A stretch of 16,399 bases of DNA from a bacterium (GTDB taxonomy: Bacteria > Chloroflexota > Dormibacteria > Aeolococcales > Bog-877), in the NCBI GenBank assembly GCA_021844355.1, contig JAKBTP010000188.1:1-16399 (forward strand). Direction: 5' to 3'. A program made the translations under genes and the position numbers. This document shows, piece by piece, positions 1 through 6,055 of this stretch. Below the pieces are notes generated by a model. The model saw only the letters and a list, made by a program, of their open reading frames with translations, searched no databases and was not told the origin of the DNA. Positions within the stretch are counted from its first letter, which is position 1. Every line of letters begins with the position of its first letter.

Positions 1-292
1 CGATGATGTCGTCCACCCCCTGGGAGTTGAAGAGCGCCGCCAGGTACTGGTGGATCTTCTCCCAGTTGCCCTCCATCTCGTGCAGGGCGTTCACCTCCTG
101 GGCGAAGAGGTTGGGCGCCACCTCCTGGGGCTCCGGCCCCAGCTCCACGTCCAGGGAATCCCCCAGGCTGTGGGCCGCGTCGGTGGACATCACCAGGGTC
201 TTGAGGCCCCGCTCGGCGCAGCGAGCGGCGGTGGCCGCCGAGATGGTGGTCTTTCCTACCCCGCCCTTGCCGGTGTAGAGGATCACCCGCAT
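1..292 (-). CDS. ArsA/Get3-type ATPase, N-terminal part (runs off the window)
   Basis: Only the first 97 codons are present; the gene continues past base 1. The translation starts MRVILYTGKGGVGKTT, a deviant Walker A (P-loop, residues 8-16) of the SIMIBI class. It is followed at residues 37-47 by TDAAHSLGDSL, which matches the switch I 'DPAHSL.D' signature of ArsA/Get3/TRC40 rather than ParA or MinD. Family members are cytosolic ATPases that either drive arsenite export with ArsB or hand C-terminal membrane anchors to the membrane (Get3). No arsenic gene is visible nearby. The upstream neighbour on the same strand, 41 bp away, encodes a tail-anchored protein. The ATG at 292 is preceded by TATACT with a 6-nt spacer and no Shine-Dalgarno, which suggests a leaderless start. 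The missing C-terminus prevents a check for the metal-binding cysteines or the hydrophobic groove. Confidence 0.9.
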   Translation of the reverse strand, partial: MRVILYTGKGGVGKTTISAATAARCAERGLKTLVMSTDAAHSLGDSLDVELGPEPQEVAPNLFAQEVNALHEMEGNWEKIHQYLAALFNSQGVDDII

Positions 293-298
293 GCCGGG

Positions 299-304
299 AG
301 TATA
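299..304 (-). promoter_or_regulatory. -10 box (TATACT) of the ArsA-type gene, leaderless type
   Basis: On the minus strand TATACT is followed by six bases and then the ATG at 292. This spacing would start the transcript at or beside the first base of the start codon. There is no purine-rich ribosome binding site and no convincing -35 box. Confidence 0.5.
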
Positions 305-306
305 CG

Positions 307-319
307 TTCGGGTCCCGAA
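307..319. promoter_or_regulatory. Perfect inverted repeat TTCGGG-T-CCCGAA, possible operator
   Basis: A 6+1+6 perfect palindrome lies 3 bp upstream of the proposed -10 box of the ArsA-type gene, in the -35/-10 spacer, where a repressor would block polymerase. It also sits 14 bp after the stop codon of the upstream gene. No T-run follows it, so a classic terminator is less likely. Confidence 0.35.
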
Positions 320-333
320 TGCTCCCGGGGCGG

Positions 334-864
334 TCAGTGCAGGAAGACGTACCCCAGGACCACCAGGACGGCCAGCAGCCCCGACACCAACCCCACCCGG
401 CGCAGATCGAGGATGAGGTAGGGGGTGCGGTCCAGGGGGACCGCTGGGTCCTCCCCCAGCGGCTCCAGGGCGGCCTCCTGCTGCCGCCTCCGCTCGGCCC
501 GCCCGGCGACCCTTCCCCGCCGGGGAAGCAGGCTCTCCTGGGCGCCGGCCGAAGCCACCGGGGGAGGGGTCGCCTGGACGGCTGGGCCGGTGGGCCCGGC
601 CGGGGCCTCCGGTTCCGGCTCCGCGACCTTCGGCTGCGGCGCGGCGACGGGCTGGCGACGGGGCAGCAGCGAGGCGGTCCCGGCGGCCCGGGCCGGCGGC
701 GCGGCCGAAGGTGCGGTGGTGGCCTCCGCCTGCTGGGCGGTCCCACCGGCCGGGCTGGCATCGTCGACCGGAGCGGCCGCTTCCACCCCCGGAGTCGCTC
801 GGGTAGTGGCGGCGGGGCGCTTGCGCGCGGCTCCGCTGGCGCGGTGCCTGGTTCGTCTGGCCAA
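334..864 (-). CDS. Ala/Pro-rich C-tail-anchored membrane protein, function unknown
   Basis: A 176-residue protein that I do not recognise as a named family. It has a basic N-terminus (MARRTRHRAS), then about 110 residues of low-complexity Ala/Pro/Glu-rich linker carrying the hexamer SLLPRR twice (residues 65-70 and 111-116). A basic/charged stretch follows, then DLRR and a single hydrophobic helix at about 157-175 that ends one residue before the C-terminus. This is the layout of a tail-anchored protein, with the N-terminal part in the cytoplasm. The start is TTG at 864, chosen because GGGAG lies 6 nt upstream. The low-complexity composition makes homology hard to judge, but the membrane tail and the downstream ArsA/Get3-type gene argue that it is real. 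It may share transcripts with that gene, which also seems to have its own promoter. Confidence 0.65.
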   Translation of the reverse strand: MARRTRHRASGAARKRPAATTRATPGVEAAAPVDDASPAGGTAQQAEATTAPSAAPPARAAGTASLLPRRQPVAAPQPKVAEPEPEAPAGPTGPAVQATPPPVASAGAQESLLPRRGRVAGRAERRRQQEAALEPLGEDPAVPLDRTPYLILDLRRVGLVSGLLAVLVVLGYVFLH

Positions 865-1060
865 GTGAGGCTCCCGGTGGGTGGTGCGCGGCGGCGTCAG
901 AGCGGGCGCGGCGCCAGTTTACCCAAAGCCCCGGGGGAGCCCCGAGTGGGGCGATGGTGCAGGCAGCGAGCGCCGGGCGGGAGGGGGTCTCATCGGCGAA
1001 GGAGGGGGACGAAGCGTTGCCAGCGCCCACTGCCTGCGTGGGCGATGCGTGTGGGGCCAC

Positions 1061-1122
1061 ATCTTGTGCCCACAGGGGATTAAACCACACCATCTTGTGC
1101 AACGCAAGTCCCGTCACAAGAT
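1061..1122. promoter_or_regulatory. Three copies of ATCTTGTG (two direct, one inverted)
   Basis: The word ATCTTGTG occurs at 1061-1068 and 1092-1099 on the plus strand, 31 bp apart (about three helical turns), and as CACAAGAT at 1115-1122. The last two form a perfect 8-bp inverted repeat with a 15-nt loop. Repetition and orientation suggest a binding site cluster for a regulator of one or both divergent units. The protein that would bind is unknown. Confidence 0.45.
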
Positions 1123-1194
1123 CGTCAATCGCCCTTCGGCGGAGCTCGAAAGGACCGGAGATGGGGCTCGGGTTCGCCGCGGCTTCAACTCTGC

Positions 1195-1200
1195 TACCGT
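1195..1200 (+). promoter_or_regulatory. -10-like box (TACCGT) before the stomatin gene
   Basis: A TANNNT hexamer is followed by seven bases and the ATG at 1208, matching the spacing at other first genes in this window. On its own it is a weak match. Confidence 0.35.
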
Positions 1201-1207
1201 CCAGGGC

Positions 1208-2233
1208 ATGGGAGGCCTGATCGCCCTGATCGTCGTCCTGGTCCTGCTCGTCCTCCTGGTGCGGGCCACCGTCCGGGTGGTGCAGCAGGGCCAGAAGGGG
1301 GTGGTCAAGCGCCTGGGCCGCTTCCACGCCACCCACAACCCGGGGCTGATCTTCCTGCTCCCGATCCTGGACAGCATGACCCGGGTGGACATGCGCGAGG
1401 TGCCCCGGCGCGGGGACAAGCAGGACGTGATCACCAAGGACAACGTGGCGGTGGGGGTCTCGGCCACCATCTTCCATCAGGTGGTCGACGTCAACAAGGC
1501 ACTCTTCGAAGTGCAGGACTACCTGGTGGCCATCGACCAGATAGGGCGGACCGCGTTGCGGGCGGTGTTCGGCACCATGACCCTGGACGAGGCCCTCTCG
1601 GAGCGGCAGAAGATCAACACCCTGCTCAGCGAGCACATCGCCGACGCCACCGAGAAGTGGGGGGTGCGGGTCAACCGGATCGAGGTCCTGGACATCCTCC
1701 CTCCCCAGAACATCCTCCGGGCGATGGAGGAGCAGAAGGAGGCCGACCAGCACAAGCGCTCGGTGATCCTCAAGTCCGAGGGGGACAAGCAGGCAGCCAT
1801 CAACCAGGCCGAGGGCGAGGCCCAGGCCAACATCACCCGGGCCACGGCCCAGAAGCAGGCCACCGTGCTGGCCGCCGAGGCCAAGAAACAGGCCCAGATC
1901 CTGGAGGCCGAGGGCCTCCGCGAGAGCCAGCGGCTGGAGGCCGAGGGTGAGGCGGCGGCGATCGCGGCGGTCACCCAGGCGGTGCACGAGGGGCGGGCCA
2001 GCAGCGACGTTTTCGCCTACTGGCAGCTGAAGAACCTCGCCCGGCTGGCCGACAGCCCCAACTCCAAGCTGGTCGTGCCCGCCGACTTCGCGGGGCTCAT
2101 GGGAGCGGCCGAGGCGCTGGCGGGAGTCACCCGTGGCGGCGGAGCGGAGCCCTCCGCCAACGGCACCGCCGGTGTCGCCTCATCCGTGCCACCCCCGGAG
2201 CCGCCCCGGCGGGGCAGGCCCAAGGCGGGATAG
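1208..2233 (+). CDS. Stomatin-like SPFH/band 7 membrane protein (slipin)
   Basis: A 341-residue protein with an N-terminal hydrophobic helix (about residues 3-20), then a prohibitin-homology/SPFH domain (about 25-190). A long Ala/Glu/Gln-rich coiled coil follows (about 190-270) with recurring EGE/EAEG units, then a short Pro/Gly-rich basic tail. This is the layout of stomatin and slipins, which oligomerise on the inner face of the membrane as scaffolds for microdomains and for partner proteases or channels. The frame is open upstream to 881. The ATG at 1208 is preferred because it places the anchor at the very N-terminus, as in the family, and because the upstream part looks non-coding. The next gene encodes an NfeD OB-fold domain, the standard operon partner of bacterial and archaeal stomatins, which supports this over an HflC/HflK assignment. 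Confidence 0.9.
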   Translation: MGGLIALIVVLVLLVLLVRATVRVVQQGQKGVVKRLGRFHATHNPGLIFLLPILDSMTRVDMREVPRRGDKQDVITKDNVAVGVSATIFHQVVDVNKALFEVQDYLVAIDQIGRTALRAVFGTMTLDEALSERQKINTLLSEHIADATEKWGVRVNRIEVLDILPPQNILRAMEEQKEADQHKRSVILKSEGDKQAAINQAEGEAQANITRATAQKQATVLAAEAKKQAQILEAEGLRESQRLEAEGEAAAIAAVTQAVHEGRASSDVFAYWQLKNLARLADSPNSKLVVPADFAGLMGAAEALAGVTRGGGAEPSANGTAGVASSVPPPEPPRRGRPKAG

Positions 2234-2277
2234 GTCACCCCGGGACCCGAGGCGGCAGTCCGAATGGTCGGCGAGTC

Positions 2278-2493
2278 GTGCTGAACGGCATCGAGGCGCT
2301 GCTCGGGGAGCAGGGGGTGGTCTCGTCCCCGATCCCTGGGTCGATCCACCTCGGCGCGGTCCGGGCTCGGGGGGAGGACTGGCCGGCCGTCAGCGCCGTG
2401 GGGAACCCCATCGCCGAGGGTGAGGTGGTCCTCATCCTGGAAGTGGACCGCGGTCACCTGGTCGTGGCCCCTGTGGGGGATCCGCTGGCCTGA
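2278..2493 (+). CDS. Miniature NfeD: C-terminal OB-fold domain only
   Basis: A 71-residue protein. The pattern GVVSSPIPGSIHLGAV, a Trp-Pro-Ala turn, an 'I.EGEVV' strand and a final 'HLVVAPV' is typical of the soluble OB-fold at the C-terminus of NfeD proteins. The family normally has two to four membrane helices (sometimes also a ClpP-like protease) before this domain; here none is present. The first start is the GTG at 2278, and in-frame sequence upstream offers no earlier start. It lies 44 bp after the stomatin stop on the same strand. NfeD OB-folds are thought to bind the stomatin partner, so the two products probably act together at the membrane. No ribosome binding site is obvious. Confidence 0.75.
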   Translation: MLNGIEALLGEQGVVSSPIPGSIHLGAVRARGEDWPAVSAVGNPIAEGEVVLILEVDRGHLVVAPVGDPLA

Positions 2494-2496
2494 CTC

Positions 2497-2511
2497 GGCG
2501 GGGCCCCCGCC
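2497..2511 (+). terminator. GC-rich hairpin after the NfeD gene
   Basis: GGCGGG-GCC-CCCGCC, a 6-bp stem with a 3-nt loop, lies 3 bp after the NfeD stop. There is no T-run, and the next promoter box follows within 4 bp. It may end the stomatin/NfeD transcript or be a by-product of high GC. Confidence 0.3.
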
Positions 2512-2514
2512 CGC

Positions 2515-2520
2515 TACGAT
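2515..2520 (+). promoter_or_regulatory. -10 box (TACGAT) of the cyclase-like gene, leaderless type
   Basis: TACGAT is followed by eight bases and the GTG at 2529. No Shine-Dalgarno lies between them, so the transcript would start at or within a base or two of the start codon. Confidence 0.45.
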
Positions 2521-2528
2521 TCGCCGTC

Positions 2529-3500
2529 GTGGACGTCCTCGAGTGGCTCCTCGACTCCGATCCGGCCATCCGCTGGCAGGTGATGAGAGATCTCCTCGGC
2601 TCCCCCTCCGAGGAGGTGGTGGAGGAGCGGAGCAGGGTCACGGTTGAGGGCTGGGGAGTTCGCCTTCTGGGCCTCCAGCGCCCGGACGGGCAGTGGGAGG
2701 GGGGCGAGCCCGAGTTCACCTCCCCCGAGGCGGACAGCTGGTGGCACTCCCTGCCCGCCGATTGGCGGGGCACCCTCTTCCCGGAGTGGACCTCGACCTG
2801 CTGGAGCCTCACTCTGCTGCGAGAGTTCGGGCTCCCACCGCAGAGCGCCCCGGCCCAGCGCGCAGTGCAGCTGGTGGCGGCCCGCTGCCGCTGGGAGCAC
2901 GGCGGGGAACCGTACTTCGCCGGGGAGGTGGAGCCGTGCATCAACGGCCGGGTGGTGGCGCTCGGCGCCTACTTCGGCGAGGACGTCGGGACGGTGGTGG
3001 AGCGGCTGCTCACCGAGCAGCTCCCCGACGGGGGGTGGAACTGTGAGCGCCAGAACGGGTCGGAGAGGGGCTCATTCCACACCACCATCGAGGTGCTCAC
3101 CGGACTGCTGGAGTACGAGAGGGCCACCGGCGGGTCGCCGAGCCTCCACGATGCCCGCCTCAGAGGGCAGGAGTACCTCCTGGTGCGGAGGATGCGGCGG
3201 CGCCTCTCCACCGGTCAGGTGATCGACCCAGAATGGGACCTCTTCTCGTTCCCGAACTACTGGCACTACGACGTGCTGAGGGGCCTCGACTTCCTCCGCT
3301 CCGCCGGGGCCGATCCCGACCCCCGGGTGCATGAAGCGGTGGAGCTGGTGCGGTCCAAGGCCGATCCCGAGGGACGCTGGCTGCTGGAGAACCCGCACCC
3401 CGGAAGGCTGCACTTCCCCGTCGACGAGGGCGAGGGACGGCCGAGCCGCTGGAACACCCTGAGAGCGCTGAGGGTGCTGAAGTGGGCGGATTCGCGGTGA
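2529..3500 (+). CDS. Squalene cyclase/prenyltransferase-like alpha/alpha toroid protein
   Basis: A 323-residue soluble protein. It opens with 'DSDPAIRWQVMRDLL' (residues 9-23), typical of a conserved family often labelled squalene cyclase-like. QW-type repeats follow: LQRPDGQW (49-56), QLPDGGWNCE in the middle, and DPEGRW near the end. Such repeats are turns of an alpha/alpha toroid as in terpene cyclases and protein prenyltransferases. No DxDD motif is present, so class II cyclase catalysis is not supported, and half the length of real squalene-hopene cyclase is missing. Several Trp, His and Cys residues cluster mid-protein, but I cannot assign a metal site. The reaction is unknown. It appears to be a single-gene unit with its own promoter box; the GTG start fits that box. 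Confidence 0.75.
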   Translation: MDVLEWLLDSDPAIRWQVMRDLLGSPSEEVVEERSRVTVEGWGVRLLGLQRPDGQWEGGEPEFTSPEADSWWHSLPADWRGTLFPEWTSTCWSLTLLREFGLPPQSAPAQRAVQLVAARCRWEHGGEPYFAGEVEPCINGRVVALGAYFGEDVGTVVERLLTEQLPDGGWNCERQNGSERGSFHTTIEVLTGLLEYERATGGSPSLHDARLRGQEYLLVRRMRRRLSTGQVIDPEWDLFSFPNYWHYDVLRGLDFLRSAGADPDPRVHEAVELVRSKADPEGRWLLENPHPGRLHFPVDEGEGRPSRWNTLRALRVLKWADSR

Positions 3501-3502
3501 CG

Positions 3503-3517
3503 GGCCTTCGGGAGGCC
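3503..3517 (+). terminator. Short hairpin after the cyclase-like gene
   Basis: GGCCT-TCGGG-AGGCC lies just after the stop codon. The 5-bp stem is GC-rich but no T-run follows, so terminator activity is uncertain. Confidence 0.3.
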
Positions 3518-3585
3518 GCGAGCAAGCAGTGCCGCCGGTCAGCCCGAGGGAGCTCCGCCGCCCCGCGCACCCGCCACTGGATGGT

Positions 3586-3607
3586 CTACGCGGGGCGCTC
3601 CCATCTC
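3586..3607 (+). repeat. Imperfect 22-bp direct repeat, upstream copy
   Basis: This stretch matches 4067-4088 at 19 of 22 positions, with a perfect shared core GCGCTCCCATCTC. The downstream copy encodes the last residues (YLVRSHL) of the broken membrane gene; this copy would read YAGRSHL followed by TAG. Confidence 0.5.
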
Positions 3608-4094
3608 TAGCACGAGGCGGTCGGAAGAGGCGTTCGCGGCCGGCCGGCCGGGGCCTTCGAGCGGGCAGTACGCGCTGCGGCGGCTGACGCTCTGGGCCGC
3701 TCTCCTCGTGATCCTCCAGGTCGCCGTCGGCATGGTGGTGCACCTGTGCGTCAGGGTGCCAGGTCACCACCCGGGTGCGGAGCCCTCGGACTACCTCTCC
3801 GGGTACCTCCGCAGCGTCGGCTCGCCGATCGGCCCGGGGCCGTCTGCGCTCGCGGTCCACGCGGCCCTGGGGCTGGCGGTCGTCGCCATGGCCCTTGTCC
3901 TCGCGGTGCGTGCGGACACCAACTTTGGTGGGTAGGTGGCGGCGCTGTCAGTGGTGGCCGCGGCGATGGCCATCGGGGCCGGCTTCAACGGTGCCAGCTT
4001 CCTCGATTTCGGAAGGGCGCTTTCCTCGCTCCTCATGTCTCTGCTGGCGCTGGGACCGCTCGCCTGCTACTTGGTGCGCTCCCATCTCCTGTGA
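3603..4094 (+). pseudogene. Four-helix membrane protein gene split by an in-frame TAG
   Basis: One reading frame encodes a basic lead-in (YALRRLTLW), helix 1 (about LWAALLVILQVAVGMVV), an extracytoplasmic loop with PGHHPGAEPSDYLSG, and helix 2 (ALAVHAALGLAVVAMALVLAV). TAG follows at 3933-3935, then in the same frame helix 3 (VAALSVVAAAMAIGAGF), the motif NGASFLDF and helix 4, ending at TGA 4092-4094. The two halves together look like one small integral membrane protein of unknown function. No ATG, GTG or TTG occurs in frame before 3708, which is inside helix 1, so the original start also seems lost. I set the left edge at 3603 arbitrarily (ATC TCT AGC ACG), where an ATG may once have been. 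GTG follows the TAG directly, so the second half could be restarted. A sequencing error cannot be excluded. Confidence 0.6.
4067..4088 (+). repeat. Imperfect 22-bp direct repeat, downstream copy
   Basis: Partner of 3586-3607, 481 bp away, located at the 3' end of the broken membrane gene. Confidence 0.5.
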
Positions 4095-4204
4095 TCGGGC
4101 CCGCCGTCCCGCTGACCGCATATGCAGAGCCCGCCCGGTCGCCGAGCACCGGATTGCCCGGAGGGTGCAGCTGGGGTTGCGACAAGCGAACCACCGAGGT
4201 GCGG

Positions 4205-4220
4205 AAGCGGACCTCCGCTT
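4205..4220. terminator. Hairpin between convergent units
   Basis: AAGCGG-ACCT-CCGCTT is a perfect 6-bp stem with a tetraloop, placed in the 217-bp gap between the end of the plus-strand membrane pseudogene (4094) and the end of the minus-strand YdeI gene (4312). The position fits a bidirectional terminator, but neither strand has a T-run. Nothing else was recognised in 4095-4311. Confidence 0.35.
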
Positions 4221-4311
4221 TCGGGCAGGAGGTGAGGATACGCGCGAGCCGCCCGCCGTACAAGCGGCTGGCGGATTCCCGGGCAGCAAGCCGTACGGGA
4301 GGCAGCACGCC

Positions 4312-4911
4312 TCAACTGCTCGCCGCAGGTCGCTGCGGGTAGATGGTCTCGCCCCGAGCCAGCATGGCGACGAACTGCTGGATGCGCCGCGCCCGGGTCT
4401 CGGGACGCCTCGCGCTCCCGATCCTGTAGAGGACCGCGTATCGGTTGCGGGAGCTCAGGCGGTCAAACGTCGCCAGGGCCGCAGGGGCGGCCTGGAGGGC
4501 CAGCGCGAGGTCGGCCGGCACCTCGATCTGCCCGCTGCCCGCGTAGGCTGACCCCCAGCGGCCGTCCACCCGGGCCTGCTCGACCGCGGCGAGTCCGGGC
4601 GGCTGCATCCGGCCCTCGCGAAGCAGTCGCTCGGCGAGGGCGACGTTGCGCTTCGACCACGCGCTTCGGCCGCGCCGGGGCGTGAACCGCTGGCGGTAGG
4701 TCGCCTCGTCGCGCCGGCCCAGCTGACCGTCGATCCAGCCATGGCAGAGTGCCTCCTCGAGGGCCTCGTCGTAGGTGAGTCGGGTCGGTTCCTTGGTGCC
4801 CTTCTTGGCAAGCACGAGCCAGACCCCGGTCGAATTCCCGTGATGATTGCCGAGCCAGGCGCGCCAGGCAGCGGCGTCAGCCACGATCAGCTCCGGCAGG
4901 TCGGCGACCAT
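4312..4911 (-). CDS. YdeI/OmpD-associated family protein
   Basis: A 199-residue protein. The N-terminal 'AWRAWLGNHHGNSTGVWLVLAKKGT', then 'LTYDEALEEALCHGWIDGQLGRRDE', 'RFTPRRGRSAWSKRNVALAERL' and the C-terminal 'FDRLSSRNRYAVLYRIGSARRPETRARRIQ' are the hallmark blocks of the YdeI/OmpD-associated family (COG4430). The family is cytosolic and its biochemistry is poorly known; E. coli YdeI has been linked to resistance to polymyxin and antimicrobial peptides. The frame is open upstream to 5277, but the ATG at 4911 is right where homology begins and has TAAGCT eight bases upstream. It stands alone, with more than 300 bp to the gene upstream on the same strand. Confidence 0.85.
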   Translation of the reverse strand: MVADLPELIVADAAAWRAWLGNHHGNSTGVWLVLAKKGTKEPTRLTYDEALEEALCHGWIDGQLGRRDEATYRQRFTPRRGRSAWSKRNVALAERLLREGRMQPPGLAAVEQARVDGRWGSAYAGSGQIEVPADLALALQAAPAALATFDRLSSRNRYAVLYRIGSARRPETRARRIQQFVAMLARGETIYPQRPAASS

Positions 4912-4919
4912 GGGCCCCG

Positions 4920-4925
4920 AGCTTA
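4920..4925 (-). promoter_or_regulatory. -10 box (TAAGCT) of the YdeI gene, leaderless type
   Basis: On the minus strand TAAGCT is followed by eight bases and the ATG at 4911. GATGAC 16 bases upstream resembles a weak -35 box. No Shine-Dalgarno is present. Confidence 0.45.
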
Positions 4926-5242
4926 AAGGGCCCGCTCCATGGTCATCGCCCGCTTCCGCCACCACAGCTCCTGCCAGAGCCAGGCCCGGCAGCGGTCCGA
5001 AGCGGCCGCCGGCCCTGAGAGTTCGGCCCCGGGGCCTTGGGCAGGACGTGCACGACCCATGGATGCCGGGCCGGTGGTGCCACTTTCGCGGTCGGCGCGT
5101 CCCGGCCCCCTGCGCCCCGGTGAGCTTGAGTGATGTGAACTGAGCATCCATCGTGATGGGGCATGGCGCTGGCTGTGGGGGCGGCCGGGCCGACCCGTCC
5201 ATGGACTCGCCGACGACGGGACGAGTGGACCTGGCCTCAGCC
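4926..5242. other. Intergenic stretch without a recognised gene
   Basis: Several short open frames cross this stretch on both strands. The only mildly protein-like one is on the minus strand and ends at 4923 with a Trp-rich tail (AWLWQELWWRKRAM). It has no recognisable family and no convincing start signal. A short hairpin-like CCATC-GT-GATGG occurs at 5148-5159. Confidence 0.5.
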
Positions 5243-5980
5243 TCAGGGCACCGAGAGCGTGAGGTGGACCACCTCACCGGGACGGACCCTGGTCCCGGGC
5301 CGCGGGGCCTCCGCCAGGACGGTCCCGGTCGCCGGATGCCACCCGGGGGCTGCTGTCCCCACCGAGACCGCTAGATGAGCCCGGCCAAGTGCCCACAGGG
5401 CTTGCCCGACGTTCAGCCCCAGGACGTCGGGAACGGTGCCGGGCGGCGTAGTAAGCAGCGCGGGGAGCTCGCCACTGTGGACCGTGCCGAGTCTCGAAAG
5501 GGGCGGGGCCGAGTTGAGGGAGGTCCACCAGTACCCGAAGGACGGGCTGTGATCCGGACTGGATGAGACGAGAGTGGCCGCCACCGGCACCGCCACCTCC
5601 AGGTAGCGCTGGTGTCGGACCGGCCCGGGCGAAATCGCCGTGGGGCTGGCAGGAGGTGACGGCACCGCAAAACTTCCTGCCACCAGGGCCACGTACGCCC
5701 CCGAGAAGCCGGGGCCTGGGCTCACCCCACCGGCCAGTGCGCCGGTCTCCAGCAGCCGCTGGTCGCTGACCCGGGTCCAGAGGACAGAGAAGGAGTCACG
5801 GCCGTGGCCGGTGGACCAGAGCACCTGGCGAAGGGCTACAGCCAGGGCCCCCGGCAGGGGCGCAGCCGTCCGGACTGGACCGGACACGAAGATGCTCAGT
5901 ACCGCTGCCGCGACCATGGCCATCGCCACCCGCGGAGCGGCCCGGGGAAGTTCGCCGTCCCCGGAGGTCGTCTGCCCCAT
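5243..5980 (-). CDS. Membrane-anchored protein with a single C-terminal PASTA domain
   Basis: A 245-residue protein: a short cytoplasmic N-terminus, a hydrophobic segment at about 17-36 (signal anchor or signal peptide), then about 140 residues of Ser/Pro/Gly-rich extracytoplasmic sequence with no recognised fold. The C-terminal PASTA domain (about 183-245) starts 'VPDVLGLNVGQALWAL' and ends 'PGTRVRPGEVVHLTLSVP'. PASTA domains occur on penicillin-binding proteins and PknB-type kinases and can sense peptidoglycan or beta-lactams. Neither a transpeptidase nor a kinase domain is present here, so a cell-surface binding or adaptor role is inferred only. The ATG at 5980 has TATTCT seven bases upstream and no ribosome binding site. 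YchF ends 75 bp upstream on the same strand. Confidence 0.75.
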   Translation of the reverse strand: MGQTTSGDGELPRAAPRVAMAMVAAAVLSIFVSGPVRTAAPLPGALAVALRQVLWSTGHGRDSFSVLWTRVSDQRLLETGALAGGVSPGPGFSGAYVALVAGSFAVPSPPASPTAISPGPVRHQRYLEVAVPVAATLVSSSPDHSPSFGYWWTSLNSAPPLSRLGTVHSGELPALLTTPPGTVPDVLGLNVGQALWALGRAHLAVSVGTAAPGWHPATGTVLAEAPRPGTRVRPGEVVHLTLSVP

Positions 5981-5987
5981 CGGGGAA

Positions 5988-5993
5988 AGAATA
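5988..5993 (-). promoter_or_regulatory. -10 box (TATTCT) of the PASTA protein gene, leaderless type
   Basis: TATTCT on the minus strand, then seven bases, then the ATG at 5980. This close match to TATAAT implies that the gene is transcribed separately from ychF upstream. Confidence 0.55.
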
Positions 5994-6055
5994 GCCTTGG
6001 CGCGGTCCCGGGCGACCCGTCGGCCAGCGGTCTCCCGGGAGGGAGGTGGCTCCGG

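Larger units (their letters stand above)
865..1207. other. Divergent intergenic region, no gene seen
   Basis: This 343-bp spacer separates the minus-strand tail-anchored protein gene from the plus-strand stomatin gene. Open frames crossing it have atypical composition and no recognisable product. A TAAACT at 916-921 (minus strand) could be a -10 box for the leftward gene. The right half holds the ATCTTGTG array, and TACCGT at 1195-1200 is next to the stomatin start. Confidence 0.6.

Noticed and set aside
319..1083. A 254-residue plus-strand frame
   Set aside because: It is antisense to the tail-anchored protein and Arg/Gly-rich throughout; no domain or start signal.
1055..1125. Possible tRNA or small structured RNA
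   Set aside because: There is no acceptor stem, T-loop or anticodon arm; the signal is explained by the repeated 8-bp word.
881..1207. N-terminal extension of the stomatin frame by 109 codons
   Set aside because: Its composition is unlike the rest, it crosses the ATCTTGTG array, and family proteins start at the membrane anchor encoded from 1208.
4923..5147. A 74-residue minus-strand frame ending in a Trp-rich tail
   Set aside because: The tail looks protein-like, but there is no start signal and no recognisable family, and other frames across the same stretch are equally open.
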